Notes under the pieces: generated by a model | What the model was told of the DNA's origin: nothing | Database searches by the model: none | What the model saw: the letters and a program-made list of their open reading frames with translations, nothing else | Program-made: the position numbers and the translations under genes | Source: Neocallimastix lanati (nom. inval.) | Lineage: Eukaryota; Neocallimastigomycota; Neocallimastigomycetes; Neocallimastigales; Neocallimastigaceae | Reading direction: 5' to 3' | Assembly (NCBI GenBank): GCA_016946835.1 | Contig: JACVTC010000244.1 | Span: 35,738 to 99,737 of the forward strand | DNA: 64,000 nt | Shown: one piece after another, positions 15,101 through 30,128 of the stretch | Numbering within the stretch: position 1 is the first letter of the stretch | Layout of the letters: every line of letters begins with the position of its first letter

Positions 15101-18100
15101 GCAAGAAGCTGTTAGTGACTGGAATAAAAAAATCAATGATAAAAATATTAAATGTACTGAGAATTTCACACTTGAAAATACATTAGGTGATCCTATTCAA
15201 ATCCGTTCATGGATTCTTTCAGGATTACCAAATGATACATTTTCTAAAGATAACGGTATTATTTCATTTAATACAATAAGATGGCCGTTATTTATTGATC
15301 CGCAAGGACAAGCAAGTAAATGGATTAAAAATTTGGAAAAGAAAAATAATTTATCAGTTATTAAATTATCCGATACTGATTTTATTAGAAATTTGGAAAA
15401 TGCTATTCAGTTTGGTACTCCAGTATTAATTGAAAATGTTGGTGAAGAATTGGATTCGGTATTAGAACCACTTTTAGTTAAACAATTATTTAAATCTAGT
15501 GGTGTATTATGTATAAAAATTGGAGATGATATTGTAGAATATTCTAACGACTTTAAATTGTATATAACAACAAAATTAAGAAATCCACATTATAAGCCAG
15601 AAATATTTACTAAAGTTACTGTATTGAACTTTATGATTACTCCAGATGGTTTGGAAGATCAACTATTAGGTATTGTTGCTGCAAAAGAAAGACCTGATCT
15701 TGAAGAAGAAAGAAATAAATTAATTGTAACATCAGCTGAAAATTCGAAACAATTAAAAGAGTTAGAAGATAAAATTTTAGAACTTATATCATCTTTTGAA
15801 GGTAATATTTTAGAAGATGAATCAGCTGTTAATGTTTTATCATCTTCAAAAGCTTTATCTGATGAGATTGCAGAAAAACAAAAAATTGCACAACAAACTG
15901 AGAGAGAAATTGAAATTACTCGTACTGGATATCGTCCAATAGCAGTTCATTCATCAATTCTATTTTTCGTTATTGCTGAATTAGCTAATGTAATTTAAAT
16001 TAATACAAAATTAATTATTAGTTGATTTTATTAATAATATATATATACATTATTTTTATATATTTTTTTATTAGATTGAACCTATGTATCAGTATTCTTT
16101 AGTATGGTTTATTAATCTCTTTTTACAATCAATTGAAGAAAGTGAAAAATCAACAGATATCGAAGTTAGAATTAATAATTTAAAGAATTACTTCACATAT
16201 TCATTATATTGTAATGTATGTAGATCATTATTCAAAAAAGATAAATTACTTCTTTCCTTTTTACTCTGTACAGGTTTAATGAAAAGTAAATCTGAAATAG
16301 ATCCAGATGAATGGTCATTCCTTTTAACTGGTGGCTTAACATTAGATAATGAAACATTACCTAATCCTGCTTCAGAATGGCTTACTAATAAAGCATGGAA
16401 TGATATTACAAAACTATCAAAACTTCAAATTTTTGAAAAATTTGCAGATGATTTTTCGGTAATAATAATATATATTAATATTTTATATTATAAATTTATA
16501 TTAAATTAAATTTTATGTTTATATAGAAACATGTTGATGAATGGAAAGTAATTTATGATAGTTCTGAACCATATAAAGAAATACTTCCCGGTGATTGGGA
16601 AAAGCATTTAACTATATTTCAAAAATTACTCATATATAAATGCTTAAGACCTGACAAACTTGTTCCTGCTATTTTGGAATTTGTTAAAGTGAAAATGGGA
16701 CAAAAATTTGTTGAACCACCACAGTTTGATCTTGCGGCTAGTTTCCAAGATTCAAATTGTTGTTCTCCACTTATCTTCATCTTATCACCTGGTGTAGATC
16801 CAATGTCAAGGTACTATTAATAATAATAAAAAAATTATATATATAATATATCAAAATAAGAATGTAAAAACTAAATTTTTAAAATGAACTTTTATTAAAA
16901 AAAATAGTCTTCTTCGTTTTGCCGAAAGTAAAGGTATTACTGGTCAAAAATTAACGAGCATATCATTAGGTCAAGGTCAAGGACCAATTGCTAGTCAAAT
17001 GATAAAAACAGGAACAAAGAATGGATCATGGATTGTACTCCAAAACTGTCATTTAGCAGTTAGTTGGCTTCCAACTCTAGAAAAAATATGTGAAGAATTA
17101 ACCGTAGATAATACTAACAAAAACTTTAGATTATATTTAACCTCATATCCATGTGAAAAATTCCCTGTTACGATTCTTCAAAATGGTATTAAAATGACAA
17201 ACGAACCACCAAATGGATTAAAAGCAAACCTTTTACGTTCATACACCAGTGATCCAATATCTGATAGTTCATTCTTTAAAGGTGTTAAAAAGGAAGCTGA
17301 GGAAGTATGGGAAAAATTCTTGTTCGGATTAGTATTTTTCCATGCTATTGTTCAAGAACGTAGAAACTTTGGACCTCTTGGATGGAATATTCCATATGAA
17401 TTTAATGAATCTGATTTGAAGATTAGTGTAAGACAATTACATAAATTCTTAAATGTGTATGATGAAATTCCTCTTAAAGCTCTTCGTTATTTAACTGGTG
17501 AATGTAATTATGGTGGGCGTGTTACTGATGACCATGATAGACGATGTTTAATGAGTATTCTTTCAGTATATTACAATATGGATATTTTGAAAGATGGATT
17601 TAAATTATCAGATAGTGGAATTTATACAATTCCAACTAAAGGTACTTACGAAAGTTATTTAGAGCATATCAAACAATTTCCAATTATACAACATCCTGAA
17701 GTATTTGGCTTACATGAAAATGCAAATATTACAAAAGATATTAGTGAAACTAACCTTCTTATTGATTCTGTTTTAATGACACAAGCCAGATCATCATCTT
17801 CTAGTTCGGGTACTTCATCAGATGATATATGCTATACTTGTGCAACTGAAATTCTTGAAAAATTACCTGAAAATTATGATATAAAATCAGCTATGAAAAA
17901 GTTCCCAGTTGTTTATTCAGAAAGTATGAATACTATTTTAATTCAAGAACTTGTAAGATTTAATAAACTTCTTGATGTTATTAGATCAAGTTTACAAAAT
18001 ATATTAAAAGCAATTAAAGGTTTAGTAGTTATGTCATCAGAATTAGAATTAGTATATAATAGTTTACTAACAGGAAAAATTCCTGAAATGTGGAGTGCAA

Positions 18101-19072
18101 GTAGTTATCCATCACTCAAACCATTGGTAATATAATAATAGAACTATATAAAAATTATATTAAATATTATATTCTATTAATAATTAATTTTAATAAAATA
18201 TTTTTATTTAAAAAAAAAAAAAAAAAACAGGGTTCATATATTATTGATTTTACTGAAAGATTGAAATTTTTCCAAAATTGGGTTGATACATCAACACCTG
18301 TTATTTTCTGGATTTCTGGATTCTTCTTTACTCAATCATTTATTACAGGTAAAATGAAGTTTATTATAAATCTCAAATAATATTTAATAAATAAATTAAA
18401 TGGAAAACATTAACAAACAATAAAATTTATATAATATGACAATTTAGTATAATATTTATTTGATTATATATTTATTTTTTTATTTAATCAATTTAAATTA
18501 TTATAATATTATATAAAATATTTAATTTAAATAATTTAATAGGTACACTTCAAAATTATGCCAGAAAGCATAAGATTCCAATTGATCTGTTAGATTTAAC
18601 ATTTAAAGTTATGAAAGATAAACCTACTGATCATCCAGAAGATGGTGTATATATTGAAGGTATGTTTATTGAAGGTGCAAGATGGGACAAAGCTGCTCAT
18701 ATATTAGCAGAACAATATTTAAAACAATTAACTGATGTTATGCCTATTGTATCCTTTTTTTCATATAAAATAAAATTTATTATTTATCTTCTATAATTTT
18801 TTTCATTTATATATTTGAAATAATTATATAATTATTTATTCTTAATAATAACAAATACACTGTAGATTCATATGATACCATCTAGATTAGAAGATATTGA
18901 TAATAAAAATCTATATGATTGCCCAGTATATAAAACAAGTGCAAGAAGAGGTACATTATCTACCACAGGCCATTCAACTAATTATGTTATGACCATAGGC
19001 TTACCTTCTAACAAGCCACAAGATCATTGGGTTATTAGGGGTGTAGCATTAATTCTCCAACTTTCAGATTAA
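5246..19072 (+). CDS. axonemal inner-arm dynein heavy chain, 15 exons
   Basis: Minus-end-directed flagellar motor. Exons by eye: 5246-5380, 5463-5511, 5559-5650, 5783-6006, 6215-6928, 7053-7641, 7766-7944, 8038-12004, 12096-15989, 16075-16458, 16527-16810, 16908-18126, 18231-18348, 18543-18748, 18866-19072. They sum to 4087 codons with every junction in phase (4086 aa). AAA1 has GPAGTGKT near residue 1405 and FDEFNR near 1456; AAA2 has GEPWSGKT near 1686; AAA3 has GQTGTGKT near 2040 and IDDLN near 2107. AAA4 has a degenerate P-loop GLGGDGRQS near 2403 with no lysine. Stalk coiled coils flank the microtubule-binding domain (about 2645-2900), then come AAA5, AAA6 (SLGQGQGP near 3523) and the C-terminal domain. 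The length fits single-headed DNAH3/DNAH7/DNAH12-type inner-arm dyneins rather than outer-arm or cytoplasmic chains; the subtype is inferred. Two large exons carry the motor; introns cluster at both ends. Confidence 0.95.
6050..6112. repeat. (AAT)n microsatellite in a dynein intron
   Basis: About 20 AAT units inside the intron 6007-6214 of the dynein gene, followed by a short AAAT array at about 6135-6170. Confidence 0.9.
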
Positions 19073-19161
19073 ATAATTATAAATATTATCATCAGAATTA
19101 TATATAGAATATAATATATTATTTCACATTTTTATTTTTTATAATATTTACAACATGTTAC

Positions 19162-19194
<33 letters not shown>

Positions 19195-19836
19195 TAATTT
19201 AATAATTAACATAAATTAATTTTCAATTGATAAAATATTTCAGTTTTTTTAAATCGTTATAATTCTTATACACTAGTTATATAATGTTATTAATATTCAA
19301 TTCAATAATAAATAAAGTTTAAACAAAATTAAATAATCGAAAATATATAAAATAAATATATATAAAATATTTATTTTAATAATGGAAAATTATTAAATTT
19401 ATTGAAAAATAATAGAAAAAAAGTTAAAATATATAAGAACTTTAAATTCATTAGACTTTTTTAAAATTAATTGGAATTAAAAATTTAAAAAGATAAAAAA
19501 TCAAAATTTCATTTAAAGATAAAATTAATTTTAATTAAATGAAATAAAAAAAGAGTATTTTTTTTTTCCAATCTTAATATTAATAAATATTTTTTATATA
19601 TTTATTAAAATTAATAAAACCAAAAATTACTGAACATTTTGAAAACTTTAATCTGAATGATAATTAATATATAAATTTGTATATACATATATATATATAT
19701 ATATTTTTTTTTTTTTTGAATCTTTATTTTAATTTTCATTGAAAAAAGTTTTCCCATATAATAACTTGTTATTACTATTATTAAAAATAATAATTCTAAT
19801 ATAATTATTATAATACTAATAACTAATATTATATTA

Positions 19837-19868
<32 letters not shown>

Positions 19869-19917
19869 TAACTATCAAATAAAAAATAAATTAAAATAAA
19901 AAAAAAGAAAAAGAAAA
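19073..19917. other. intergenic spacer between dynein and syntaxin genes
   Basis: AT-rich with a T run of about 30 at 19164-19193, a TA run near 19685-19704 and an AAT run at 19841-19864 just before the syntaxin start. It should hold the dynein terminator and the syntaxin promoter; no specific motif is convincing. Confidence 0.65.
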
Positions 19918-21436
19918 ATGGCAATAAGAGATAGATTATTAGAGCTTGAATATATTGATGTAAATTTTTATTAATTAAAAAGGATGCATATAATATATAT
20001 ACAAACTAAATACTTTAAAATTCTATAATCAATGTCATAGGAGGGAAGCTCTCAAACACTGTATGAAGTTGAAATGGATGACAAAGAAAAGAATTGTGAT
20101 ACAATTTTTTTTGATAAAGTAATATTAAGTATAATTAAAAATATCATTACATAATAATCAATAATAATAATTAAAAGTATTATACATATAGATAAATCAA
20201 TTAAAAGCCAATCTTTATGAATGTTATAAGAATATAAATATAATAAAAAATTTACAAAAAAAAGTTCTTATAAATATGTATAAAGAAAATGAAATTGGTA
20301 TATATTAAATAAAAATTATACAAGTTCAAATTTAAGATTTATTTATATTTACTATATTTTTATATCCCTATATATAATTTATATATATAACAACAGCAAA
20401 AACTAATAGCATGATTGATAATATGATAAATACAACAAACTCAAAAGTTCAATTTATTATAAATGAAATTAAAGGTTTATAATATATAATCAGATTTAAA
20501 TATATATATATATATTATAACTAATATATGGATATTAAAAAAATTAGGATTGGATTATGAACCATCTAGAATGAAATTATCGGAATCTGAATTTTTAATG
20601 AGAAAATCACAACAAAAAATTATGATGCATAAAGTAAAAGAATTTATTAAAGAATTTACATTAATTCAGCAGGATTATGAACAAAAAATACAAGAAAGAA
20701 TTATTAGACAATATAATATTGTTAATCCTGATGAAAATGTACAAAGTAATAATAATATTGATAGACATACTCAAGTATTTGCAAATGAGGTACTTTTCTA
20801 TAAAATTTCTAAAATAAATATTTTAATTTTTAAAGATATTAGATGTATAATTACAAAACATGAATATAAATATATATATATATTAGTTGTTATCATCTAG
20901 CTTAAATAATAAAAAAAGAAAACATAATGAAGCTAAAACAATATATCAAAATATGAAAGCAATAGAAAGATCTCTTTCAGTAAATTTTAAATATGATATA
21001 ATTATAAAATTAATATTAATTAGAGAAATTTAAGAATTTACAATAATAAATATGAAAAAAAATTTAAATTTATAGGATTTATTTATGTTGTCTAAAGAGA
21101 TTCAAATTTATCTTGAAAGTCAGAATGAAAAAATTAGTGATGTCCAAATTAAAGTAAATGAAGCTGAGACCAATGTTGAATCAGGAAATGAACAACTTAC
21201 AACGGCAATAGAAAAAGGAAAATCAATAAGAAAAGTATTTAAATATTTTAATGTTATATTTATAAAATATATATATATTTAAATATTTAACTTTATAGAT
21301 TAAAATATACTAAATAATCTTTTTTATAAATATTCATATTAATTATATTAATATTAAGATATATAAATATTTCTTATATGTTGTAGCTTTCATATCTGTA
21401 TTAGTGATAATATATCTTGCAATAATATTAATGTAA
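19918..21436 (+). CDS. syntaxin-like Qa-SNARE, 8 exons, tail-anchored
   Basis: Exons read as 19918-19959, 20041-20118, 20192-20297, 20397-20474, 20548-20789, 20887-20979, 21076-21234 and 21359-21436, which total 292 codons (291 aa), the usual syntaxin-1/Sso1 size. The N-terminal Habc helices begin with INQLKANLYEC in exon 3. Exon 5 carries the conserved QQDYEQKIQERIIRQYNIV segment before the SNARE motif. In exon 7 the SNARE helix has LESQNEKI, whose Q matches the ionic zero-layer glutamine of Qa-SNAREs. The last exon encodes a single hydrophobic membrane anchor ending at TAA 21434-21436. Its acceptor is an AAG following a TACTAA branch site; a later TAG would put the anchor out of frame, which decides the choice. 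The protein should act in vesicle fusion, probably at the plasma membrane; the target membrane is inferred. Confidence 0.88.
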
Positions 21437-21459
21437 TTAATAGTTATTTCGACATTTGA

Positions 21460-24083
<2,624 letters not shown>

Positions 24084-24108
24084 TTTAATTAAATACTTAA
24101 TTTTAAAA

Positions 24109-24147
<39 letters not shown>

Positions 24148-24490
24148 GTAAATAATTAATTAATTAATTAATAATTAAAAAAAGAAAAAGAAAAAAAGAA
24201 AAATAAATTTAATTATTAATTTGAATATATTCAATTTTTAATTTTTTATCAATTTTTATTATAGAAATTGATACTTTCAAAATAGTTCATTAACTAAAAA
24301 TTAAATGAATTAAAAAACTATATTACTTATAATATTATCCTAATTTTATAATAAATAATCATGTTTCCCAAATTATATTTTATAATTTTTACTTATAAAT
24401 TATAATAAATAATTATTTATTTTTTAGAAAAAGTAAAACAAAAAATTATAAATATGAAAAAAGTATAACTTAAACTATTTTTAAAAAATC

Positions 24491-24581
<91 letters not shown>

Positions 24582-24900
24582 GAAATAATAATAATTATTC
24601 CAATGATATTTAATAATATTAAAATAAAAATGATAAAATAAAGTTAATAATATTAATAATAAAATTATAACATTTACAATAAAAAAAAGTTATTAGATAT
24701 AACTAATTAAGTTTATATAAAAATAATACAATTCATATATTTAGAATTTTTTAATTTTATTTCAAATTTATTTTTGTTAATTAATAATAGATATTGAAAA
24801 ATTTCAATATTAAAATTTTTAATTATTTATGTCTTTTTTTTATATATGCTTTTATGGGTATACTAATATTAGAATTTATTAAGATATTTTAATTATTTAA
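24084..24900. other. AT-rich intergenic spacer
   Basis: Between the start of the WD40 gene and the end of the PRKRIP1 gene, both minus strand. Contains an AAAT array at 24108-24150 and an AAT array at about 24491-24582. No gene seen. Confidence 0.65.
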
Positions 24901-25647
24901 TTATTTAGTTTGATCATTTTTATTTTTTTCTGTCTTTATTTCGTCTTTTTCTTTTTCTTCTTTTATTAATTTTCTTTTTTTACTTTCTTTTTGCTTTTGA
25001 CGCTTTTTACGACGTTTTTCTGTTTTTTTATCTTCTATTTCCTTTAATTTATTCATTTTATCATCAAATTCTTTTTGATCTTGTTCCTATAATAATAATA
25101 ATAATAATAATAAAAAGTTATTATATTCAACTTTATATATTTCATTGACTTATATTTAATTTTATTTTATTTAAAAAAAAAATAAAGATACCTTTTTAAT
25201 TTCTTCATTCATTAATTTTAATCTCATAAGTTCCTTTCTTCTTAATGCTCTATATACATGAAATTCTCCACTACCAGCACCAGCACTTGAACCTGTAAAT
25301 TAGATATTATTTATTATATTAATAAAAATATATTAATTTATTATAAATATTAAATACTATTTTAAATATATAAAAATTAATTATAAAAAATAATTATTTA
25401 TTATTTGAAAATTATCCATTTCAATTGTTAACAATAAAAAAATACCTTGAATATTTCTAATAAAATCTTTCGGTGGTTTTAATACAACGCCTTTATTTTC
25501 TGGAAGTACAATAGGTTTATCTATTCTTTTCATTAAATTTTCTATTTGAACCTTTTGAATTTCCTTTGCTGTTCTTGCTATTTTATTAACCTCATGTTCA
25601 CTATCATTATCTTCATCTAATTTCGATGATTTAACTTTTTTATCCAT
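24901..25647 (-). CDS. PRKRIP1: PRKRIP1 / DUF1168 family splicing-associated protein, 3 exons
   Basis: Exons, read leftwards, are 25647-25446, 25292-25192 and 25086-24901; together 163 codons (162 aa), close to the size of animal PRKRIP1. Exon 1 carries [14 protein letters not shown] and [11 protein letters not shown]; exon 2 continues with [20 protein letters not shown], the hallmark of the family. Exon 3 is a long charged helix followed by a Lys/Arg tail containing [16 protein letters not shown], a likely nuclear signal. Human PRKRIP1 is known as a bridging factor in the catalytic spliceosome; the same role is inferred here. All splice junctions are in phase, which supports the model. Confidence 0.9.
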
Positions 25648-26835
25648 TTTTTATATAAATTCAAACAATTTAGTTTGCTCTTATAAAAATATATTATTCC
25701 CAGTTAATTATTTATATGCTTATTAAAAATAATAATAATAAAGTTGATACATTAATTAATATCCAATCATTCAAACATAATTATTTTATTGTACAAATAT
25801 AATAAAATAATACATATTTTTGGATTAACTTAAATGAAATATAATTGCTATTTTTATTATTTTTTTTAATGGTTAAAGATATTAGAAACTATTTATATAT
25901 TTTAAAAAAAAGGAAAGCATATATAATAAAATATATTAATATAATATAAAATTTTATACATAATATTTAAAAAAATATAAAAAAGCCAACAATAGAACGG
26001 AAAGAATTATTGGAAAAATAGAAAATAAAGATAAAAATTTAAATATCGATTCGATTTTACTTATATAATAATAATATTATTTTTTTTATTTTATATTTAA
26101 TATTATTATTAATCTTTATTACTATTTTTTTTTTTTCACACAGAAAACATATTTAAAATATTTTAAAATTTAAATTTATAATAAATATAATTAACATATA
26201 TATATATATATAATATTTACAAGATTTTTACTTATGATTTTTGAATTATTCAATATAAACTTTTAATAGAATATTGATTGATAAAAAAATAATTTATTAA
26301 AAACAATCGAGAAAATATATAAATATTAACTATTTGCTTTTCAATTTTCCTGTACTTCTTTTTTCCATATATATATAAATAATAAAATAAATTTTTTTAA
26401 AAAAAAAAAAGAAAAAAAAAATTATTAGAAAAATTATATATTTGTAAAAATTATTTTTAAACTTTAAAAAGTTTAAACCTATATTAATAATGGAAACATA
26501 ATATTAAACATAATAAATTTTAATTTATATTATTATTTTATAAAAAAAAAAGTTATAAAGGCAAACATTTTATCAAATAAAAAATTTACTTTCAATTAGT
26601 AATATGCTTTTTATTAATAATTATTAAAAATATATATGTATGAAACCTATTATTAAAAAAAAAAAAAAAGGAAAAAGAAAAAGAAATATATAAAAAAGAA
26701 AAAAAAAATAATAATAAATAAATAAATAAAATAATAATAATAATAATAAAAATAATAATAAAAATATAAAAAAAAAAAAAAGAAGTAAAAAAATATAAGA
26801 ATTAATAGAACAAAAATAAATATATATATATACAA
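25648..26835. other. divergent spacer containing a decayed gene fragment
   Basis: AT-rich region between PRKRIP1 (-) and the secreted-protein gene (+). Apart from simple repeats it holds a segment at 25968-26047 similar to the inside of the next gene (separate entry). A/T homopolymers precede the start codon at 26836. Confidence 0.65.
25968..26047 (+). pseudogene. decayed partial copy of the secreted-protein gene downstream
   Basis: The stretch around AAAAGCCAACAATAGAACGG matches 27395-27475 inside the 26836-28404 gene over about 80 bp with few differences. Both share GGAAAAATAGAAAATA and GATAAAAATTTAAAT in the same order and spacing. No open frame of useful length surrounds the copy, so it looks like a relic of a tandem duplication in the same orientation. 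Confidence 0.6.
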
Positions 26836-28404
26836 ATGAGAAGAGTAATATTGTTTTTATCAATATTTACTATTTTTAAAAAGATAAATGCAGGAAAATT
26901 TCAAGGAAATTTAGTATTTTTTGGAAGAGGTCAAAGAACTTCACCGAAGTATTGGGGTGATATAAATCAAATAAAAGTTTCCAAGCAATCAAAAGTTTTT
27001 TACCCATATCATAAATATGATGATGATCCAACTTATACAGGATCTAGCGATGAAGCGAAAAACTATCCATTATCAATTTTTTTACCAGAAATAGATAGTA
27101 ATAATCAATATTCAGAGGTAAGATTTGAAGCAGAAAGAACAGATTTTTTAAATCTTGCTGATTTTAGTTATTTAAATACAGAAATGAAAATTCGATATCC
27201 AGAAATAAAATATTTAATAAATGAAGGATATACCTGCCAAAAACTGGGTTTATCATGTACAGAAATTAATGAATATGATTTCAAAACAAATACAGATTGG
27301 TTGAAGAATATAGACTTAAAAATTTTTTTTGAGGACTATACAGTAACTCATAGTAATAAATATAGTGATGCAGAAAAAAAGGAAAAAAGTTATGAATTAA
27401 AAAATATGGAAAAGCCAACATTAGAATGGAAAGAACTTGTTGGAAAAATAGAAAATATTGATAAAAATTTAAATTATACAAGTTTAATATTTAGAAACTA
27501 TGGGAAAATGCCAGTATATCTCTCTATTGGAAATACAATATTTATAAAATCAGAAGATGAGGATATACATGTTATTAAGAATGGGAAATTCAGTGAATAT
27601 TTTGACAATAAAAATTGGTATGAAAATAGAGAAGACCACTATTCAACAGTTTATAGTGATAAAATTTGTCCTCTTGATTCTGAAAAAAAAACCTCTCTTT
27701 ATTGTGCAGCCATAGAGAATTTTACTTATGGTGTTAAAGCAGTAATATCTGAAAATGTACCAACTTTTGGACCACCTGAGGCAATTTCATTCAAATATAG
27801 AACAATACAGGATGATATTTTATTGAATGCACAGTTTAATGAAAAACTTACATTGTCTATAAATGAATATTTAAATGCTCGAGGTTGTCTATATAAAAAA
27901 CAAGAAGAAGTCACCATTTTATTGGATTTAAAACATTACATTTTAATGGATTCAAAAAATTTAATGAGTAATGATGTATTTACTGTATGGTTACAAACGG
28001 TTACTGATATAGAAGCAATAAAGCATCAAATACTATTGCAAACCAAAAATGAAACTTTAAGTAAGGCGTATGTTGAAGAATTATATTTTTATGATTTAAC
28101 ATTTCATAATAAATATCCAACTAATCTTGAACCCTATACATTATCTAATTTATATACTAAAGAGAATTGTGATGTGTCATTACATGGATATAGTTATATT
28201 TTAAGTACGAAAAAGAGATGGCCCGATGATATTAAATTTGATAAAATGTATAATTCACAGAACATTGTTATAGGATATAACGATGAGATTGATGATAACA
28301 ATAATAATGATTCTTCAAATAGTAAAAAAATTATATATAATTATAATTTCAAATTTAATATAAGTATTTTTATAATTACAATTATATATTTCTTTTTATT
28401 TTAA
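26836..28404 (+). CDS. predicted secreted or surface-anchored protein, family unknown
   Basis: One uninterrupted 522-residue frame from ATG to TAA. The N-terminus (MRRVILFLSIFTIF then KKINAG) is a good signal peptide. The C-terminus is a short Asn/Ser-rich spacer followed by about 15 very hydrophobic residues with no charged tail, as in GPI-anchored proteins or a tail anchor. Three N-glycosylation sequons (NYT near 213, NFT near 295, NET near 405) and scattered cysteines (CQKLGLSC, ICPLD, LYCAA, RGCLY, ENCDV) fit an extracellular fold with disulphides. I recognise no catalytic motif, carbohydrate-binding module or dockerin. Unlike its neighbours it has no intron. A remnant of a second copy lies about 1.4 kb upstream of the matching part, suggesting a lineage-specific duplicated family. 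Function unknown. Confidence 0.82.
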   Translation: MRRVILFLSIFTIFKKINAGKFQGNLVFFGRGQRTSPKYWGDINQIKVSKQSKVFYPYHKYDDDPTYTGSSDEAKNYPLSIFLPEIDSNNQYSEVRFEAERTDFLNLADFSYLNTEMKIRYPEIKYLINEGYTCQKLGLSCTEINEYDFKTNTDWLKNIDLKIFFEDYTVTHSNKYSDAEKKEKSYELKNMEKPTLEWKELVGKIENIDKNLNYTSLIFRNYGKMPVYLSIGNTIFIKSEDEDIHVIKNGKFSEYFDNKNWYENREDHYSTVYSDKICPLDSEKKTSLYCAAIENFTYGVKAVISENVPTFGPPEAISFKYRTIQDDILLNAQFNEKLTLSINEYLNARGCLYKKQEEVTILLDLKHYILMDSKNLMSNDVFTVWLQTVTDIEAIKHQILLQTKNETLSKAYVEELYFYDLTFHNKYPTNLEPYTLSNLYTKENCDVSLHGYSYILSTKKRWPDDIKFDKMYNSQNIVIGYNDEIDDNNNNDSSNSKKIIYNYNFKFNISIFIITIIYFFLF

Positions 28405-28635
28405 ATGTTAATTGGTAAAAAGATTTCCATATTAAAACATTAAATAATTATATTAATAATATTAATGATTTTTTTTTTAAAAAAAAAAAAAATAATTGAT
28501 ATTATTTCAAATAAAAGTTATAAACTTGTAATAACTTTTATTTATTATTAAAATAATTATTTTAAAAATTAATTATTTTTTTATTTTTAAATATTTTATT
28601 TTTATGATTCTTTTTTTAATTTTTATTTAATTATG

Positions 28636-28677
<42 letters not shown>

Positions 28678-29649
28678 CATCATTTTCATTTTATTTATTA
28701 TGTTTTTGTTTATATATTGATAATATCTTTATATTTAATTAATATAATATTTTATTTATCTTTATTTTAAAATAATAATATAATAATAATAATAATATAT
28801 AAAAATATATAAATAATATTTATTTTATAAATATGAATATAATGAAGAAAATAAAACTTCTTGAATTATATTAAATTTCTATAATATTTAAATTTAAATT
28901 GATATTTAGATTCAAAGTAAAACACCTCATATTATTTAAAATATATATATATATATTTCTTTGTTTTTTTAAATATTAACGATTATTAATTTTCAAATAA
29001 ATATTAGTTGTTACTTATTAACATGATTTATTATTATTTAATTTATTATATTGAATTTCTATTAACTAAGTTATAATATTATTTCTTTAACATAATATAT
29101 TTATAAAATAAAAAAAAAAAAAAAAAAAAAAAAAAAAGTGTTTTTACCCATTTAGTAAACTAGGTTTAAAATTTAAAATTTGAAATTACGTTGATATTTA
29201 ATAATATTCAAAATATTCAAATACTTTTATTAAAACTTTAATTATTATTAAAAAATATATGTATATATATTTTAAAAATACATGAAAAAGGAAAAATAAA
29301 AGGAAAAAGGAAAAATAAATAAAAATTGAAGGAAAAATTATATGTAAGTTTAAAAAATATTAAATTCGGAAGACAATTTGATTTGTTATATAGCTTATTT
29401 CATTTTTTTTTTATTAATACCAGATATACTAGTTATAACCATTTTTCCATTATTTGATTATATATTAAAATTCAATTTTTTTTATATTTTGATGTTAAAG
29501 TGATACTGAATAAATAATAAATTAATAGTTATATAAAAAAAAATATATTTATATATATATATATATTTTTAAAGACTTCAATTAAATCAAATTCTTGAAA
29601 GTTATCATTAATATAAGTACTCCTAATTCCTCTATACATATACACATAC
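28405..29649. other. AT-rich intergenic spacer
   Basis: No gene seen. Contains an ATT array at about 28639-28677, a TA-rich stretch near 28940-28958, and an A run of about 27 at 29111-29137. Confidence 0.65.
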
Positions 29650-30065
29650 ATTCCTTATGCTTACTATTTTTTTTTAATATTTTCTTTATTTTTTAATTTT
29701 TTTTTTTTTAGTAGAATTATTGTGAACTTTGAGTTATTTATTCATTTATCAATAACATGAATATTTTTTTTAAAAAAAAGCACACAATTAAAAAAAAAAT
29801 AATTATTATTTGTTCAATTTGAATATAATAATATTTTAAATAGTAATGTGAAATAAAAATAATATTCAAAGTAAAATGAATTAATAAATTCAGAAAAAAG
29901 TTCATATGCAGGAACCTCACCTCCAGATTATAAGGTTTATGTTTAAAGGAATTCTTATTCCGTTCTAGGTTTGAATTGACAATTTGAAAGAAATTATGAT
30001 CTTCTTCTTCAATGGCATTGGCCTGTCTTATTGTATTTTCAGAATCAACACTACTGGTTAATTTG
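29650..30065. repeat. left arm of a large imperfect inverted repeat
   Basis: Read in reverse complement, this matches 31955-32350 through a series of shared blocks: the poly-T edge, GAACTTT, ATAATAATATTTTAAATA, AATAAATTCAGAAAAAAG, AACCTCACCTCCAGATTATAAG, CATTGGCC, CTGTCTTA and CATTTTCAG/TATTTTCAG. On the minus strand it encodes peptide pieces ENTIRQA and EDHNFFQIV that reappear in the other arm. No target-site duplication was found. Confidence 0.7.
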
Positions 30066-30128
30066 AATTTACACTGTTGGAATAGCAATCTTTATCGAAT
30101 ACCAACCCAAGTCATAATTTCTGAAATG

